NCBI GenBank assembly: GCA_036501845.1
Contig: DASXZO010000092.1
Location: forward strand, 1-30,829
DNA: 30,829 nt
Source: JBBREP01 sp036501845
GTDB lineage: Bacteria > Actinomycetota > Acidimicrobiia > IMCC26256 > PALSA-610
Direction: 5' to 3'
The translations under genes were made by a program, and so were the position numbers. The notes under the pieces were generated by a model, which saw only the letters and a program-made list of their open reading frames with translations, was not told the origin of the DNA and made no database searches. Below, in pieces: positions 14,690 through 22,484 of this stretch; the stretch's first letter is position 1; every line of letters starts with the position of its first letter.

Positions 14690-15265
14690 ATGGCGGCAAT
14701 CAGAATCGAGACGTACGGCGACGTCACCGAGGAGTACGCGCCCGATCCACCGCCGTTCTGGCTGCTCCTCACAATGGGGATCGTCTGGATCGTGCTCGCG
14801 TTCGTGATCTTGTCGTTCACCTACCAGTCGGTGAGCGCGATCACGATTCTCGTGGGTCTGATGCTGGTGCTCGCCGGCGGCGCCGAGATCGGCGAGGCGT
14901 TCCTCGCGCCCGGTTGGAAGTGGGCTCACGCCGCGTTGGGGGTGTTGTTCATCTTCGGTGGCGTGTTTGCCTTCGCGTATCCGGACGAGACCTTCGGGTC
15001 GCTCGCGCTGATCTTCGGCTGGTACTTGCTGATCAAGGGCACGTTCGACATCGTGTTCGCGTTCATGTGGAAGGGCGTCGACCTCTGGTGGCTCGGGCTC
15101 ATCGGCGGCTTCCTCGAGATCGCGCTTGCATTCTGGGCTGTCGGCTATCCCGGGCGATCGGCTGCGCTCCTCGTGTTGTGGATCGGGCTCGGTGCATTAG
15201 GTCGCGGCCTCGTGACGATCGTCGCCGCGTTCCGCGTGCGCAGCCTCGCAAGGGGAGCGCACTGA
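14690..15265 (+). CDS. HdeD-like (DUF308) multi-pass membrane protein
   Basis: This 191-residue protein has a short acidic N-terminus (TYGDVTEEYAPD) followed by six hydrophobic spans in three hairpin pairs (for example WLLLTMGIVWIVLAFVIL, TILVGLMLVLAGGAEI, LGVLFIFGGVFAFAYP, WWLGLIGGFLEIALAFWA). The pattern of GxxxxxxG in the spans and the AYPxxTFGSLALIFGWYLLIKGTFDI segment match the HdeD/DUF308 family. HdeD is linked to acid resistance in E. coli, but the role of actinobacterial members is not established. The stop shares one base with the ATG of the lipoprotein gene, so the pair is coupled. Confidence 0.82.
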   Translation: MAAIRIETYGDVTEEYAPDPPPFWLLLTMGIVWIVLAFVILSFTYQSVSAITILVGLMLVLAGGAEIGEAFLAPGWKWAHAALGVLFIFGGVFAFAYPDETFGSLALIFGWYLLIKGTFDIVFAFMWKGVDLWWLGLIGGFLEIALAFWAVGYPGRSAALLVLWIGLGALGRGLVTIVAAFRVRSLARGAH

Positions 15266-15672
15266 TGGTGCGCACGAAGGTGGCGGGACTGGTACTCGGT
15301 GTGGTGCTCGTGGGCCTCGGTGCGGGTTGTTCGGGCTTGCGCACCGAGCTCAAGGGGCGCGACGTGGGCCGCGCCGTCTGCGACATCAAGAATGCCGACA
15401 ACGCCGACGACGCGCAGAACGCCCTCGACAAGGCGAACCGCAAGCTCGACGGCGCCCAGCGCATCACCGGCCGATCGGTGAACCAAGACGTGCGCGACAT
15501 CCAGAACAACCTGAACGACCTGGCCCGTCACGCGAACAACGCGGGGAACACGCTCGCCAAACAGGACGTCGTAGAGATCCAGCGCAACGTGGCCGCAGTG
15601 GCCAACAACGCGCCGGCATTGGTGAAGCGGTTCTACGAGGGCGTGAGCGAGGGTCTCGGGAACTGCGACTGA
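15265..15672 (+). CDS. Small predicted lipoprotein with Asn-rich helical repeats
   Basis: This 135-residue protein has an N-terminal signal ending in a lipobox-like VGLGAGC (lipidated Cys at about residue 22). The mature part is hydrophilic, helical and rich in Asn, Asp and Ala, with repeated segments of the kind DIKNADNADDAQNALDKA, DIQNNLNDLARHANNAGN and EIQRNVAAVANNAPA. These suggest a coiled coil or helical bundle. Besides the lipobox Cys it has two more Cys (near residue 39 and near the C-terminus). I do not recognise the family. The ATG at 15265 overlaps the HdeD-like stop by one base, suggesting that the two act together at the membrane. Confidence 0.75.
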   Translation: MVRTKVAGLVLGVVLVGLGAGCSGLRTELKGRDVGRAVCDIKNADNADDAQNALDKANRKLDGAQRITGRSVNQDVRDIQNNLNDLARHANNAGNTLAKQDVVEIQRNVAAVANNAPALVKRFYEGVSEGLGNCD

Positions 15673-15683
15673 CGCAGCGCACG

Positions 15684-15715
15684 GTGACCGGCGGTCAACC
15701 GCGCCGGCGCGTCAC
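15684..15715. terminator. Weak inverted repeat between convergent genes
   Basis: GTGAC (15684-15688) and GTCAC (15711-15715) bracket imperfectly complementary CCGGC/GCCGG arms between the lipoprotein gene and the convergent SDR gene, and overlap the stop of the latter. It is a possible shared terminator with bulges. Confidence 0.25.
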
Positions 15716-16680
15716 ATGGTCAAGGCACGGAACACGCCTTCGGCGCGCGCGTGCGCCATGAACGACGCTTCGTAGGCATCCTCGGGTGTGGCCCGCACCA
15801 ACTCGTCGAGCTTCGTGGCGTCGTCGCCTACCAGGATGCGCCAGCGATTGTCTCGCACGCCCTCGAGGATGATCGTCGCGGCCTGCGCCGCACTCGTCGG
15901 CGCGAGATCGCGGAACATCTCGGCTTGGAGCTGCATGCCGTTGGCCAAGTCCTCGTCGGATGCGCTCGACACGTCGATCCCTTGCGCGGTGAGCCGTTGG
16001 CGGAGCTGCGCGATCTGTTGCTCTTCGAGGTGCTTCGGGTCGAGCCCGAAGTAGCGGAACGAGTTGAGGACGATGCCGGTGCCGATGTGACCTGGCGTCA
16101 CCACCGAAGCATGCACGTGGGGTGCGTTCATCCGCAGGTCGGTGATGAGTGCTTCGGTGAAGCCCTTCACCGCGAATTTCGCGGCGCTGTACGCCGTGTG
16201 AGGAGTGGTGGGGCCGAGCGACGCCCAGAATCCGTTCACGCTGCTCGTATTGACGATGTGCGCCTCGTCGGCAGCAATCAGGAGCGGTAGGAACGTGCGG
16301 CAACCGAGATACACCCCGCCCCAGCACACCGCGAACGTGGCATCCCACGCGGCTCGGTCGTCGTTGAGGAAGCTGCCGCCACCGCCGATGCCGGCGTTGT
16401 TGAAGAGCAGGTGGATGCAGTCGGTGTGGTGCTCGCTCGTGACGTGCTCGCGGAAGTCGAGCCACTGCGTCTCGTCGGCCACGTCGGCCACGAACGTGGT
16501 GACCAGCGTGCCCGCGGGAGCCGATTCGTCGGCGAGCGCTTTGGTGTCGGCGAGCGCGTCCTGCGACACGTCGCAGGTGGCCACGTGACATCCAGCTGCC
16601 GCGAGCTGTCGTACCAGCTCACGCCCCATTCCCGAACCGCCGCCGGTCACGACGGCGCACCGTCCCCGGACGTCGCGCAT
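15712..16680 (-). CDS. Short-chain dehydrogenase/reductase, extended-length SDR
   Basis: This 322-residue SDR has TGGGSGMG (NAD(P) binding), CDVS after beta-2, NNAG, the catalytic Ser in NTSSVNGF, and YSAAK with the catalytic Tyr and Lys. The C-terminal 90 residues (HLEEQQIAQLRQRLTAQGIDVSSASDEDLANGMQL...) are longer than in a minimal SDR and end in a segment common in SDRs of this type (ATIILEGVRDNRWRILVGDDA). The ATG at 16680 is chosen because the Rossmann strand begins eight residues later; in-frame Met codons near 16713 and at 16743 are possible. It is divergent from the MarR gene, and the palindromes at 16761-16788 could control both. Confidence 0.85.
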   Translation of the reverse strand: MRDVRGRCAVVTGGGSGMGRELVRQLAAAGCHVATCDVSQDALADTKALADESAPAGTLVTTFVADVADETQWLDFREHVTSEHHTDCIHLLFNNAGIGGGGSFLNDDRAAWDATFAVCWGGVYLGCRTFLPLLIAADEAHIVNTSSVNGFWASLGPTTPHTAYSAAKFAVKGFTEALITDLRMNAPHVHASVVTPGHIGTGIVLNSFRYFGLDPKHLEEQQIAQLRQRLTAQGIDVSSASDEDLANGMQLQAEMFRDLAPTSAAQAATIILEGVRDNRWRILVGDDATKLDELVRATPEDAYEASFMAHARAEGVFRALTM

Positions 16681-16760
16681 GAGCCGACGGTACCAGCGGT
16701 CGAGGGATTCGCGCATCGAATCCAACGCAACGCGGTATGCCACCTCCGGTGACTATTCGT

Positions 16761-16788
16761 CAGTTCAAACTGATCAGGCTAGACTGAT
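16761..16788. promoter_or_regulatory. Palindromic operator cluster upstream of the MarR gene
   Basis: Three overlapping dyads lie next to the MarR start: CAGTT-CA-AACTG (16761-16772), the perfect palindrome CTGATCAG (16770-16777), and ATCAG-N6-CTGAT (16773-16788). MarR proteins typically autoregulate by binding such AT-richer dyads. The location between the divergent SDR and MarR genes fits control of both. Confidence 0.55.
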
Positions 16789-17230
16789 GATCGTGAGAAA
16801 CGACGGTGAGATCCATGACCTGGCGCAATCGCTGCGAGTGAGCGTGGGTGTGCTCGTGCGCCGGTTGCGCCAACGGCAGGCCGACGGTGAGCTCACGATG
16901 CCGGAAAGCTCCACCCTGGCCCGGCTCGAGCGCAACGGCCCGTCGACCTCGGCCGGCCTGGCCCGCCTCGAACAGATCAGCCCGCAGTCGATGGGAGCGA
17001 CGCTCGCCGCGCTCGAGGCGCGCGGCCTGGTGGAACGCAGCCGCGACGAGCGCGACGGCCGGTGCGTGGTGATGTCGGTGACCAAAGCCGGATCGAAGCA
17101 ACTGTGGAACCGCCGCAACGCGCGCACACAACGGATCGCTCGCGTGCTCAGTGAGCAATTCACGCCGTCCGAGATTCGCCACCTCGTGGCCGCGGCGCCC
17201 TTGATCGAGCGGCTGGCGGAACAGATCTGA
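16787..17230 (+). CDS. MarR-family transcriptional regulator
   Basis: This 147-residue protein has the winged helix-turn-helix of the family: helices around LAQSLRVSVGVLVRRLRQ, then TLARLERNGPSTSAGLARLEQISPQSMGATLAALEARGLVERSRDERDGRCVVMSVTKAG, where DERDGR is the conserved wing. A C-terminal helix supports dimerisation. It probably represses itself and the MFS transporter gene, whose ATG overlaps its stop by one base (TGATG). The ATG at 16787 gives the normal family length; a GTG at 16793 is an alternative if the mRNA is leaderless. The inducer is unknown. Confidence 0.88.
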   Translation: MIVRNDGEIHDLAQSLRVSVGVLVRRLRQRQADGELTMPESSTLARLERNGPSTSAGLARLEQISPQSMGATLAALEARGLVERSRDERDGRCVVMSVTKAGSKQLWNRRNARTQRIARVLSEQFTPSEIRHLVAAAPLIERLAEQI

Positions 17231-18525
17231 TGGCCGCGACCACCTCCGAAGCACCCGATATCGCGGCGGTGGAGGAGCGCGGCTTCGCCGAGCGCACGCT
17301 GTCATCGATGCGGTCGCGCAACTTCCGCCTGTTCTTCATCGGTCAGACCGTGTCGAACAGCGGCAACTGGCTGACGATGGTGGCGCTCACGCTGCTCGTG
17401 CTGCACCGGACCGGCAGCGGCGTGATGGTCGGCGTGCTCTCGGCCTGCCAGTACGGGCCGATCCTGCTGCTCGCACCGTGGGCGGGCGTGATCGTCGACC
17501 GCACCAGCAAGCGCAAGCTGCTCTTGGCCACCCAGATCCTCGAGATGGGCCAGTCGTTCACGTTGGCCGCGCTGGCGTTCATGCACCACGCGCCGCTGTG
17601 GGCGTTCTTCATCACCGCAGTCGCCGGTGGCTGCATGCTGGCATTCGACAACACCGTGCGGCGCACCTTCGTGAACGAGATGGTGCCGCAGGAAGACGTG
17701 CCGAACGCGGTCACGCTTTACAGCGCGATCGTCAACATCTCGCGCATCATCGGCCCGGCGATCGCCGGCGTGCTCGTGGTGACGGTGGGCTACGGCTGGT
17801 GCTTCACGCTCGACGCGATCTCATACCTCACGGTGCTCGTCGCGCTCTGGATGATGCGGCCCGCGGAGCTGCGGCCGATCGCACCGGCGCCGCGCGAGAA
17901 GGGCCAGGTTCGTGCGGGCGTCAAGTATCTGCGCAGCGTGCCCGAGCTCTGGATCACGTTCGCGACGCTGCTCATCGTCGGCACGCTCAGCTACAACTTC
18001 TCGGTGGTGTTCCCGCTCTTCGTCGAGAAGGGCCTGCACGGGAGCGACTCGGCGTACACCTTCGTGTATGTGGGATTCAGCGCAGGCTCGCTCGTCGGTG
18101 CGTTCCTCGTGGCGCGCCGTTCGAACATCACTGTGCCGACGGTGGCGGCCGGCGCGGCGCTGTTCGGCGCCGCGCTCACGCTGTTCGCGTTCGCCCCATC
18201 GGTGGCGGCCGCGATCGGAATCGCGACGATCGTGGGCGTGGGCAGCGTGTACTACATGACCGCCACCACCGCGCTGGCGCAGCTGCGCACCGAGCCGCAC
18301 ATGATCGGCCGGGTGCTCGCGCTGCAGGCCGTGCTGATGATCGGCACCACACCGGTGGGCGCACCGATCCTCGGACTGATCTCCGACACGATCGGCCCGA
18401 GGGCGCCGGTGTTCGTCGGTGCGATCGGTGCCCTGGGGGCGGCCGTGTTCGCGATGTTCATGTACCGCCGCACGATGGGGGTCGAGGGCCGGGTTCCGCC
18501 TCGTACGGCTGAGGCCGCGGCCTGA
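17230..18525 (+). CDS. MFS transporter, probable drug/metabolite exporter
   Basis: This 431-residue membrane protein has about 12 hydrophobic spans. After a short N-terminal tail it reads MRSRNFRLFFIGQTVSNSGNWLTMVALTLLVL, with the loop 2-3 motif A-like GVIVDRTSKRKLL, and a second-half counterpart near SAGSLVGAFLVARRSN. This layout matches the MFS_3 group of proton-driven exporters. Translational coupling to the MarR repressor suggests substrate-induced export, perhaps of a toxic lipophilic compound related to the downstream sulfotransferase/SDR genes. That link is an inference from position only. Confidence 0.88.
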   Translation: MAATTSEAPDIAAVEERGFAERTLSSMRSRNFRLFFIGQTVSNSGNWLTMVALTLLVLHRTGSGVMVGVLSACQYGPILLLAPWAGVIVDRTSKRKLLLATQILEMGQSFTLAALAFMHHAPLWAFFITAVAGGCMLAFDNTVRRTFVNEMVPQEDVPNAVTLYSAIVNISRIIGPAIAGVLVVTVGYGWCFTLDAISYLTVLVALWMMRPAELRPIAPAPREKGQVRAGVKYLRSVPELWITFATLLIVGTLSYNFSVVFPLFVEKGLHGSDSAYTFVYVGFSAGSLVGAFLVARRSNITVPTVAAGAALFGAALTLFAFAPSVAAAIGIATIVGVGSVYYMTATTALAQLRTEPHMIGRVLALQAVLMIGTTPVGAPILGLISDTIGPRAPVFVGAIGALGAAVFAMFMYRRTMGVEGRVPPRTAEAAA

Positions 18526-18566
18526 GCAACTGGCGCTGGGGTGGGCGCGCCGCGCAGTATCGGGGC

Positions 18567-19859
18567 GTGCCCAGCGACTATGTGCAGCACCAACCCGACT
18601 TCTTCGCGATCGGCCCGGCCTCGTCGCCGCAGGCAATCGATGTAGGTGCCGGCATCTGGTGCTCGCCCGGCATGTCGTCGACCTACCTCCTGACCACCGA
18701 CGATGGTCGCATCGTCGTGAACACCGGGATGTGGTTCGAGGCCGCCACCCACAAGCGCAATTTCGACGCCGTGGCTGCGGCTCCCACGCGATACATCGTG
18801 CTCACACAAAGCCACACCGACCACATCGGTGGCGTCGACACGTTCCGCGAGCCCGATACACAACTCGTCGCCCAGCAGAACATCGCCGTGTGCCAGGCCG
18901 ACGATGTGCGCATCCACGGGTTTCGCATCCGCCGCTCGCTGCCCTTCTTTGCCGACGTGATGGGCCAACCCGACTTCGCACGTGGCGATGATGCGCGCAT
19001 CCCGCCGCTCGCGAAGCCTGCACACGCCGATATCACCTTCGACGATCGGATGCCGCTCGAGTGTGGCGGCCGGAGGATCGAGCTGCTCAGCGTTCCGGGT
19101 GGCGAGACGATCGACTCGCTCGTGGTGTGGCTGGCCGACGACCGTGTTGCGCTGGTGGGCAACATGTTCTCGGCGCTGTTCGGGCATTTCCCGAACCTCG
19201 TGACGCTGCGCGGCGACCGGCCGCGCAGCGCGCTTGCCTTCGTCGAGTCGGTGCAGCGCGTGATCGACCTGGAGCCCAAGGTGCTCCTGCTCGGACACCA
19301 CGGGCCGCTGCGGGGCGCGGCGCTGATCCGCAGTGAATGCGAGCGCATTCGCGATGCGGTGCAGCACGTGCACGACGCCACCGTGAACGCGATGAACGAC
19401 GGCCGCGACGTGTGGCAGGCAATGGCCGAGATCCGCATGCCGGCGGCGATCGACCTCGGCGAGGCCTACGGCCGGGTCGACTGGAGCGTTCGTGCGATCT
19501 GGGAGTCGTACGCCGGGTGGTTCCATCAACACTCCACGCGTGAGCTGTTCGGTGCCTCGCCCGAGCACGGTGCGAGCGAAGTGGTGGCGCTCGCCGGTGG
19601 GGCGGAGGCAGTGGTGGCGCGCGCCGCGGCGCTCGTGCCGAGCGACCCGCTCACCGCGATCCGATTGTGCGAGCTCGTGCTCGCGCTCGACGGCGAGCGC
19701 GCGAGCGCGCTGCACGAATACCGACGCGCGCACGAGGTGTTGCTCGCCGAGCACGATCGGGCGAACTTCTGGATGACGAAGTGGCTCGAGGGCGAGATCC
19801 GCAGCGCCGCAAACCGCCTGGCACGCGTGGAGCAACGCGAGTCGGATGGCAGCGAGTAA
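18567..19859 (+). CDS. Metallo-beta-lactamase-fold protein with alkylsulfatase-type dimerisation domain
   Basis: This 430-residue protein has an MBL-fold domain at about residues 20-265 and, at about 285-425, a helical segment (MPAAIDLGEAYGRVDWSVRAIWESYAGWF...) typical of the alkyl sulfatase dimerisation domain. The C-terminal SCP2-like domain of full-length SdsA1-type alkylsulfatases is missing. The metal motif reads QSHTDH at residues 81-86 instead of HxHxDH, so the first zinc ligand is replaced by Gln; the late HH at 244-245 (GHHGPLRG) is kept. Hydrolysis of a sulfate ester or another ester is possible but unproven. The GTG start at 18567 lies 41 bp after the MFS gene; the sulfotransferase follows 3 bp later. 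Confidence 0.82.
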   Translation: MPSDYVQHQPDFFAIGPASSPQAIDVGAGIWCSPGMSSTYLLTTDDGRIVVNTGMWFEAATHKRNFDAVAAAPTRYIVLTQSHTDHIGGVDTFREPDTQLVAQQNIAVCQADDVRIHGFRIRRSLPFFADVMGQPDFARGDDARIPPLAKPAHADITFDDRMPLECGGRRIELLSVPGGETIDSLVVWLADDRVALVGNMFSALFGHFPNLVTLRGDRPRSALAFVESVQRVIDLEPKVLLLGHHGPLRGAALIRSECERIRDAVQHVHDATVNAMNDGRDVWQAMAEIRMPAAIDLGEAYGRVDWSVRAIWESYAGWFHQHSTRELFGASPEHGASEVVALAGGAEAVVARAAALVPSDPLTAIRLCELVLALDGERASALHEYRRAHEVLLAEHDRANFWMTKWLEGEIRSAANRLARVEQRESDGSE

Positions 19860-19862
19860 CCG

Positions 19863-21122
19863 ATGAGCGACGACGAGACGATCACCATCGACGACCTCAC
19901 CGAGCCGAAGCTCGACAGGGCTCAACGTGCCGCGCTCGAATACACGGCGGCGCTCGACGTGCGTTTCGACGCCGACACGTTGCTGCGTGACGCGATCGAG
20001 CGCACGGGGTGCAGCGATTTCGGCGATCTCGGATTTCGCGAGCGGCTCGACATGACGGTTGCTGCGGTCGAGGCCGACGCGGGATTGAACCAGCTCGGTC
20101 GGCTCGCAGTGCACCAGCGCATCCAACGACTCCTGTGCGCGCGCCTGCTCGTAGAGGACATCGTCGGCCGCCGACCCGAGATCCTCGACATCGAGCTCGA
20201 GCGCCCGATCATCGTCATCGGGTTGCCGCGATCGGGCACCACCCATCTCGTGAACCTGATGGCCGCCGACACGCGGCTGCGTTCGTTGCCCTACTGGGAG
20301 AGTCGCGAGCCGTGCCCGTTCCCCGGCGAAGGACCGGCGCGTGACGGCATGGATCCGCGCTACGAACGGTGCCGGCGCGACTACGAGGCGCAGATCCAGA
20401 TGGTGCCGCTCTTGCGCGCGATGCATCATCAGTATCCCACCGCGATCGAAGAGGAGATCGAGCTCGAAGATCTCGACTTCGCGTCGTACACGCTCGAATG
20501 GCTGGCGCGCGTGCCAGCTTGGCGCGACTACTACGCCACGCTCGACCAGCACGTGCACTACGCCTACATGAAGAAGGTGCTGCAGGTGCTGACGTTCCTA
20601 CGGGGTCCGCGCCACTGGGTGCTCAAGTCGCCGCAACATCTCGAGCAGATCCCGGCCCTGCTCGCAACGTTCCCTGATGCCACGTTCGCGGTCACGCATC
20701 GCGATCCCGTATCGGTGGTGCAATCGGCGGTCACGATGTTGGCATACGGCGACCGGATGCGCCGCACTGCGATCGAGCCCGACGAACTCGCGGCCTATTG
20801 GGTCGACCGGATTGCGGCGCTCCTCGACGCGTGCGTGCGTGACCGCGACCTGCTGCCGTCCGACCGCACGGTCGACGTGCACTTCGACGAGTTCATGGCC
20901 GACGACGTGGCGATGGTGGAGCGCGTGTTCGCGCACAATGATCATGCGATGACGCCGAAGGCCCGTGGCGAGGTGGGTGCCCACCTCGACGGCCACCAGC
21001 GTGGTCAGTTCGGCCGCCTCGAATACAACCTGCGCGGGCACTTCGGCATGGAGCCACCTGAGGTGCGCGCTCGCTTCGCCACATACATGGATCGCTTCGA
21101 TGTACCGGTGGAGGTGCTGTGA
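19863..21122 (+). CDS. Sulfotransferase family protein (PAPS-dependent)
   Basis: This 419-residue protein has the 5'-phosphosulfate-binding loop GLPRSGTTHL at residues 120-129 and the 3'-phosphate-binding HRDPVSVVQS from residue 279. Known members transfer sulfate from PAPS to hydroxyl groups of lipids, sterols or small molecules. The 115-residue N-terminal helical domain and the LEDLDFASYTLEWLARVPAWRDYY segment are typical of the bacterial Sulfotransfer_3 type. It starts 3 bp after the MBL-fold gene and its stop overlaps the SDR start (GTGA), so the three form one operon. The acceptor is unknown. Confidence 0.88.
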   Translation: MSDDETITIDDLTEPKLDRAQRAALEYTAALDVRFDADTLLRDAIERTGCSDFGDLGFRERLDMTVAAVEADAGLNQLGRLAVHQRIQRLLCARLLVEDIVGRRPEILDIELERPIIVIGLPRSGTTHLVNLMAADTRLRSLPYWESREPCPFPGEGPARDGMDPRYERCRRDYEAQIQMVPLLRAMHHQYPTAIEEEIELEDLDFASYTLEWLARVPAWRDYYATLDQHVHYAYMKKVLQVLTFLRGPRHWVLKSPQHLEQIPALLATFPDATFAVTHRDPVSVVQSAVTMLAYGDRMRRTAIEPDELAAYWVDRIAALLDACVRDRDLLPSDRTVDVHFDEFMADDVAMVERVFAHNDHAMTPKARGEVGAHLDGHQRGQFGRLEYNLRGHFGMEPPEVRARFATYMDRFDVPVEVL

Positions 21123-21868
21123 GCGCCGTGGCGTTCGACTTCAATGGCGCGCGCGTGCTCGTCACGGGCGGCACGTCGGGCATCGGGCACGCCGTGGCGT
21201 GCGCGTTTCACGCCAGCGGCGCGCGTGTGACGATCACCGGCCGTCGCGGGTCGGTTGCCGAGTACGACGCCGACCTCGCGCCCTTCGAATACCGGCCGTG
21301 CCGCATGCAGGAACCCGACGAGGTTCGTGCGCTCGCCGACAGCATCGAGCAACTCGACATCCTGGTGAACAACGCGGGCGAGAACCTTCCGGGCGGCCGC
21401 AGCGAGTGGGAACCCGAGGTGTTCGAACACTCGGTGACGGTGAACCTGCTCGCCGTGTTCCGCTTGACCCACGCGCTGCAGCCGCGACTCGAAGCGAGCA
21501 ACCTCGACGGGGGTGGCTGCATCGTGAACCTCGCGTCGATGTCGGCCCTGTTCGGGATGGAGATCGTGCCGGGCTACGGCGCGGCCAAGGCCGGCATCGT
21601 GCAGCTCACCAAAACGCTCGGTGTGTCGTGGGCCCGTCACGGCATCCGCGTGAACGCCGTGGCCCCCGGCGTCGTCGAGACCAACATGACCGCGCCGATG
21701 CTGCCGTTCGAATCGCTCACCCAGCCGTTGCTCGCGCGCACGCCGATGGGCCGTTTCGCCACGGCCGACGAGATCAGCCCAGTGGTGCTGTTCCTCGCCA
21801 GCCCGGCGGCTCGCTACATCACCGGCCAGACGTTCGCCGTGGATGGTGGCTTCTCGGTCGTGGGGTAG
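21119..21868 (+). CDS. Short-chain dehydrogenase/reductase
   Basis: This 249-residue classical SDR has TGGTSGIG for cofactor binding, an Arg pair after beta-2 (TGRRGS) that favours NADP(H), NNAG, the catalytic Ser in NLASMSALFG, and YGAAK. The C-terminal TADEISPVVLFLASPAARYITGQTFAVDGG is the family signature. The GTG start at 21119 overlaps the sulfotransferase stop by 4 bp. In this operon it may oxidise or reduce the alcohol that is sulfated or released; this is an inference from context. Confidence 0.9.
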   Translation: MSAVAFDFNGARVLVTGGTSGIGHAVACAFHASGARVTITGRRGSVAEYDADLAPFEYRPCRMQEPDEVRALADSIEQLDILVNNAGENLPGGRSEWEPEVFEHSVTVNLLAVFRLTHALQPRLEASNLDGGGCIVNLASMSALFGMEIVPGYGAAKAGIVQLTKTLGVSWARHGIRVNAVAPGVVETNMTAPMLPFESLTQPLLARTPMGRFATADEISPVVLFLASPAARYITGQTFAVDGGFSVVG

Positions 21869-21873
21869 CGCCC

Positions 21874-21887
21874 GCGCAAGTGTGCGC
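21874..21887. terminator. Small hairpin between convergent genes
   Basis: GCGCA-AGTG-TGCGC forms a 5-bp stem with a 4-nt loop in the 20-bp gap between the SDR and the convergent VOC gene. It is short, so the terminator call is tentative. Confidence 0.3.
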
Positions 21888-21888
21888 A

Positions 21889-22377
21889 TTACTTCCAGGG
21901 CATCAACGCCATCATCATGTTGTCAGGGTCCTCGACCAACTCGGTGTAGAGACCGAGCGCGTCCCATGTGTCGAGATAGCAGAAGCGCAAGTTGGCGAAC
22001 TGCCCGCCCATCACCTTGGTAAATCCAGCCTTGTCCGCGAGCGCCACGACGTCGTCGATGCGGTCGACGAGGTAGCCGAAGTGGTGCGCACCCGAACCCT
22101 GCGCGGCGAGGAACTCGGCGTGGATGCTCTCGCCACGCACCGGCTGGATGAGTTCGATCTGCACGTTGCCGCTGCGCGCGAAGCCGATTGCGAGCGCGGC
22201 CTGTACCGGCCGGCCGCGGAGCTCGTAGTCGAGGTCGGACGCCGGCAAGTCGGCGAACGCCGAACAACCGAGACCGTCGCGCATTGCCGTTTCGGCCGCG
22301 GTCAGATCAGCCACCACGAACGCCTGCTGGAAGAACCCGCCGCCGATGCGCGCGAGCAACGTGTTGATGTCGGACAT
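21889..22377 (-). CDS. VOC (glyoxalase/bleomycin-resistance) superfamily protein
   Basis: This 162-residue protein has the paired beta-alpha-beta-beta-beta units of the VOC fold: FQQAFVVADLTAAETAMRDGLGCSAF in the first half, and GAHHFGYLVDRIDDVVALADKAGF with CYLDTWDALGLYTELVEDP in the second. The HH of GAHHFGY and the Glu of YTELVED match metal-ligand positions in this superfamily. The reaction is unknown. It is convergent with the sulfotransferase operon and has its own start at 22377 (MSDINTLL). Confidence 0.83.
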   Translation of the reverse strand: MSDINTLLARIGGGFFQQAFVVADLTAAETAMRDGLGCSAFADLPASDLDYELRGRPVQAALAIGFARSGNVQIELIQPVRGESIHAEFLAAQGSGAHHFGYLVDRIDDVVALADKAGFTKVMGGQFANLRFCYLDTWDALGLYTELVEDPDNMMMALMPWK

Positions 22378-22484
22378 AGCGATGAGTCTGTCAGCCGGTG
22401 CACCTAGTCGCGTGGCATGGATCGGGTCGTCGAAGGCACGACCGCCCGGTGCCTTGATCGATCACGTGAAGCGGCCCTATCGTC

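Noticed and set aside
18252..20558. A 768-codon open frame on the minus strand
   Set aside because: It is antisense to the MFS, MBL-fold and sulfotransferase genes, which all have clear family motifs. Long antisense open frames are expected in DNA of this GC content, and its translation is Arg/His-rich with no recognisable domain.
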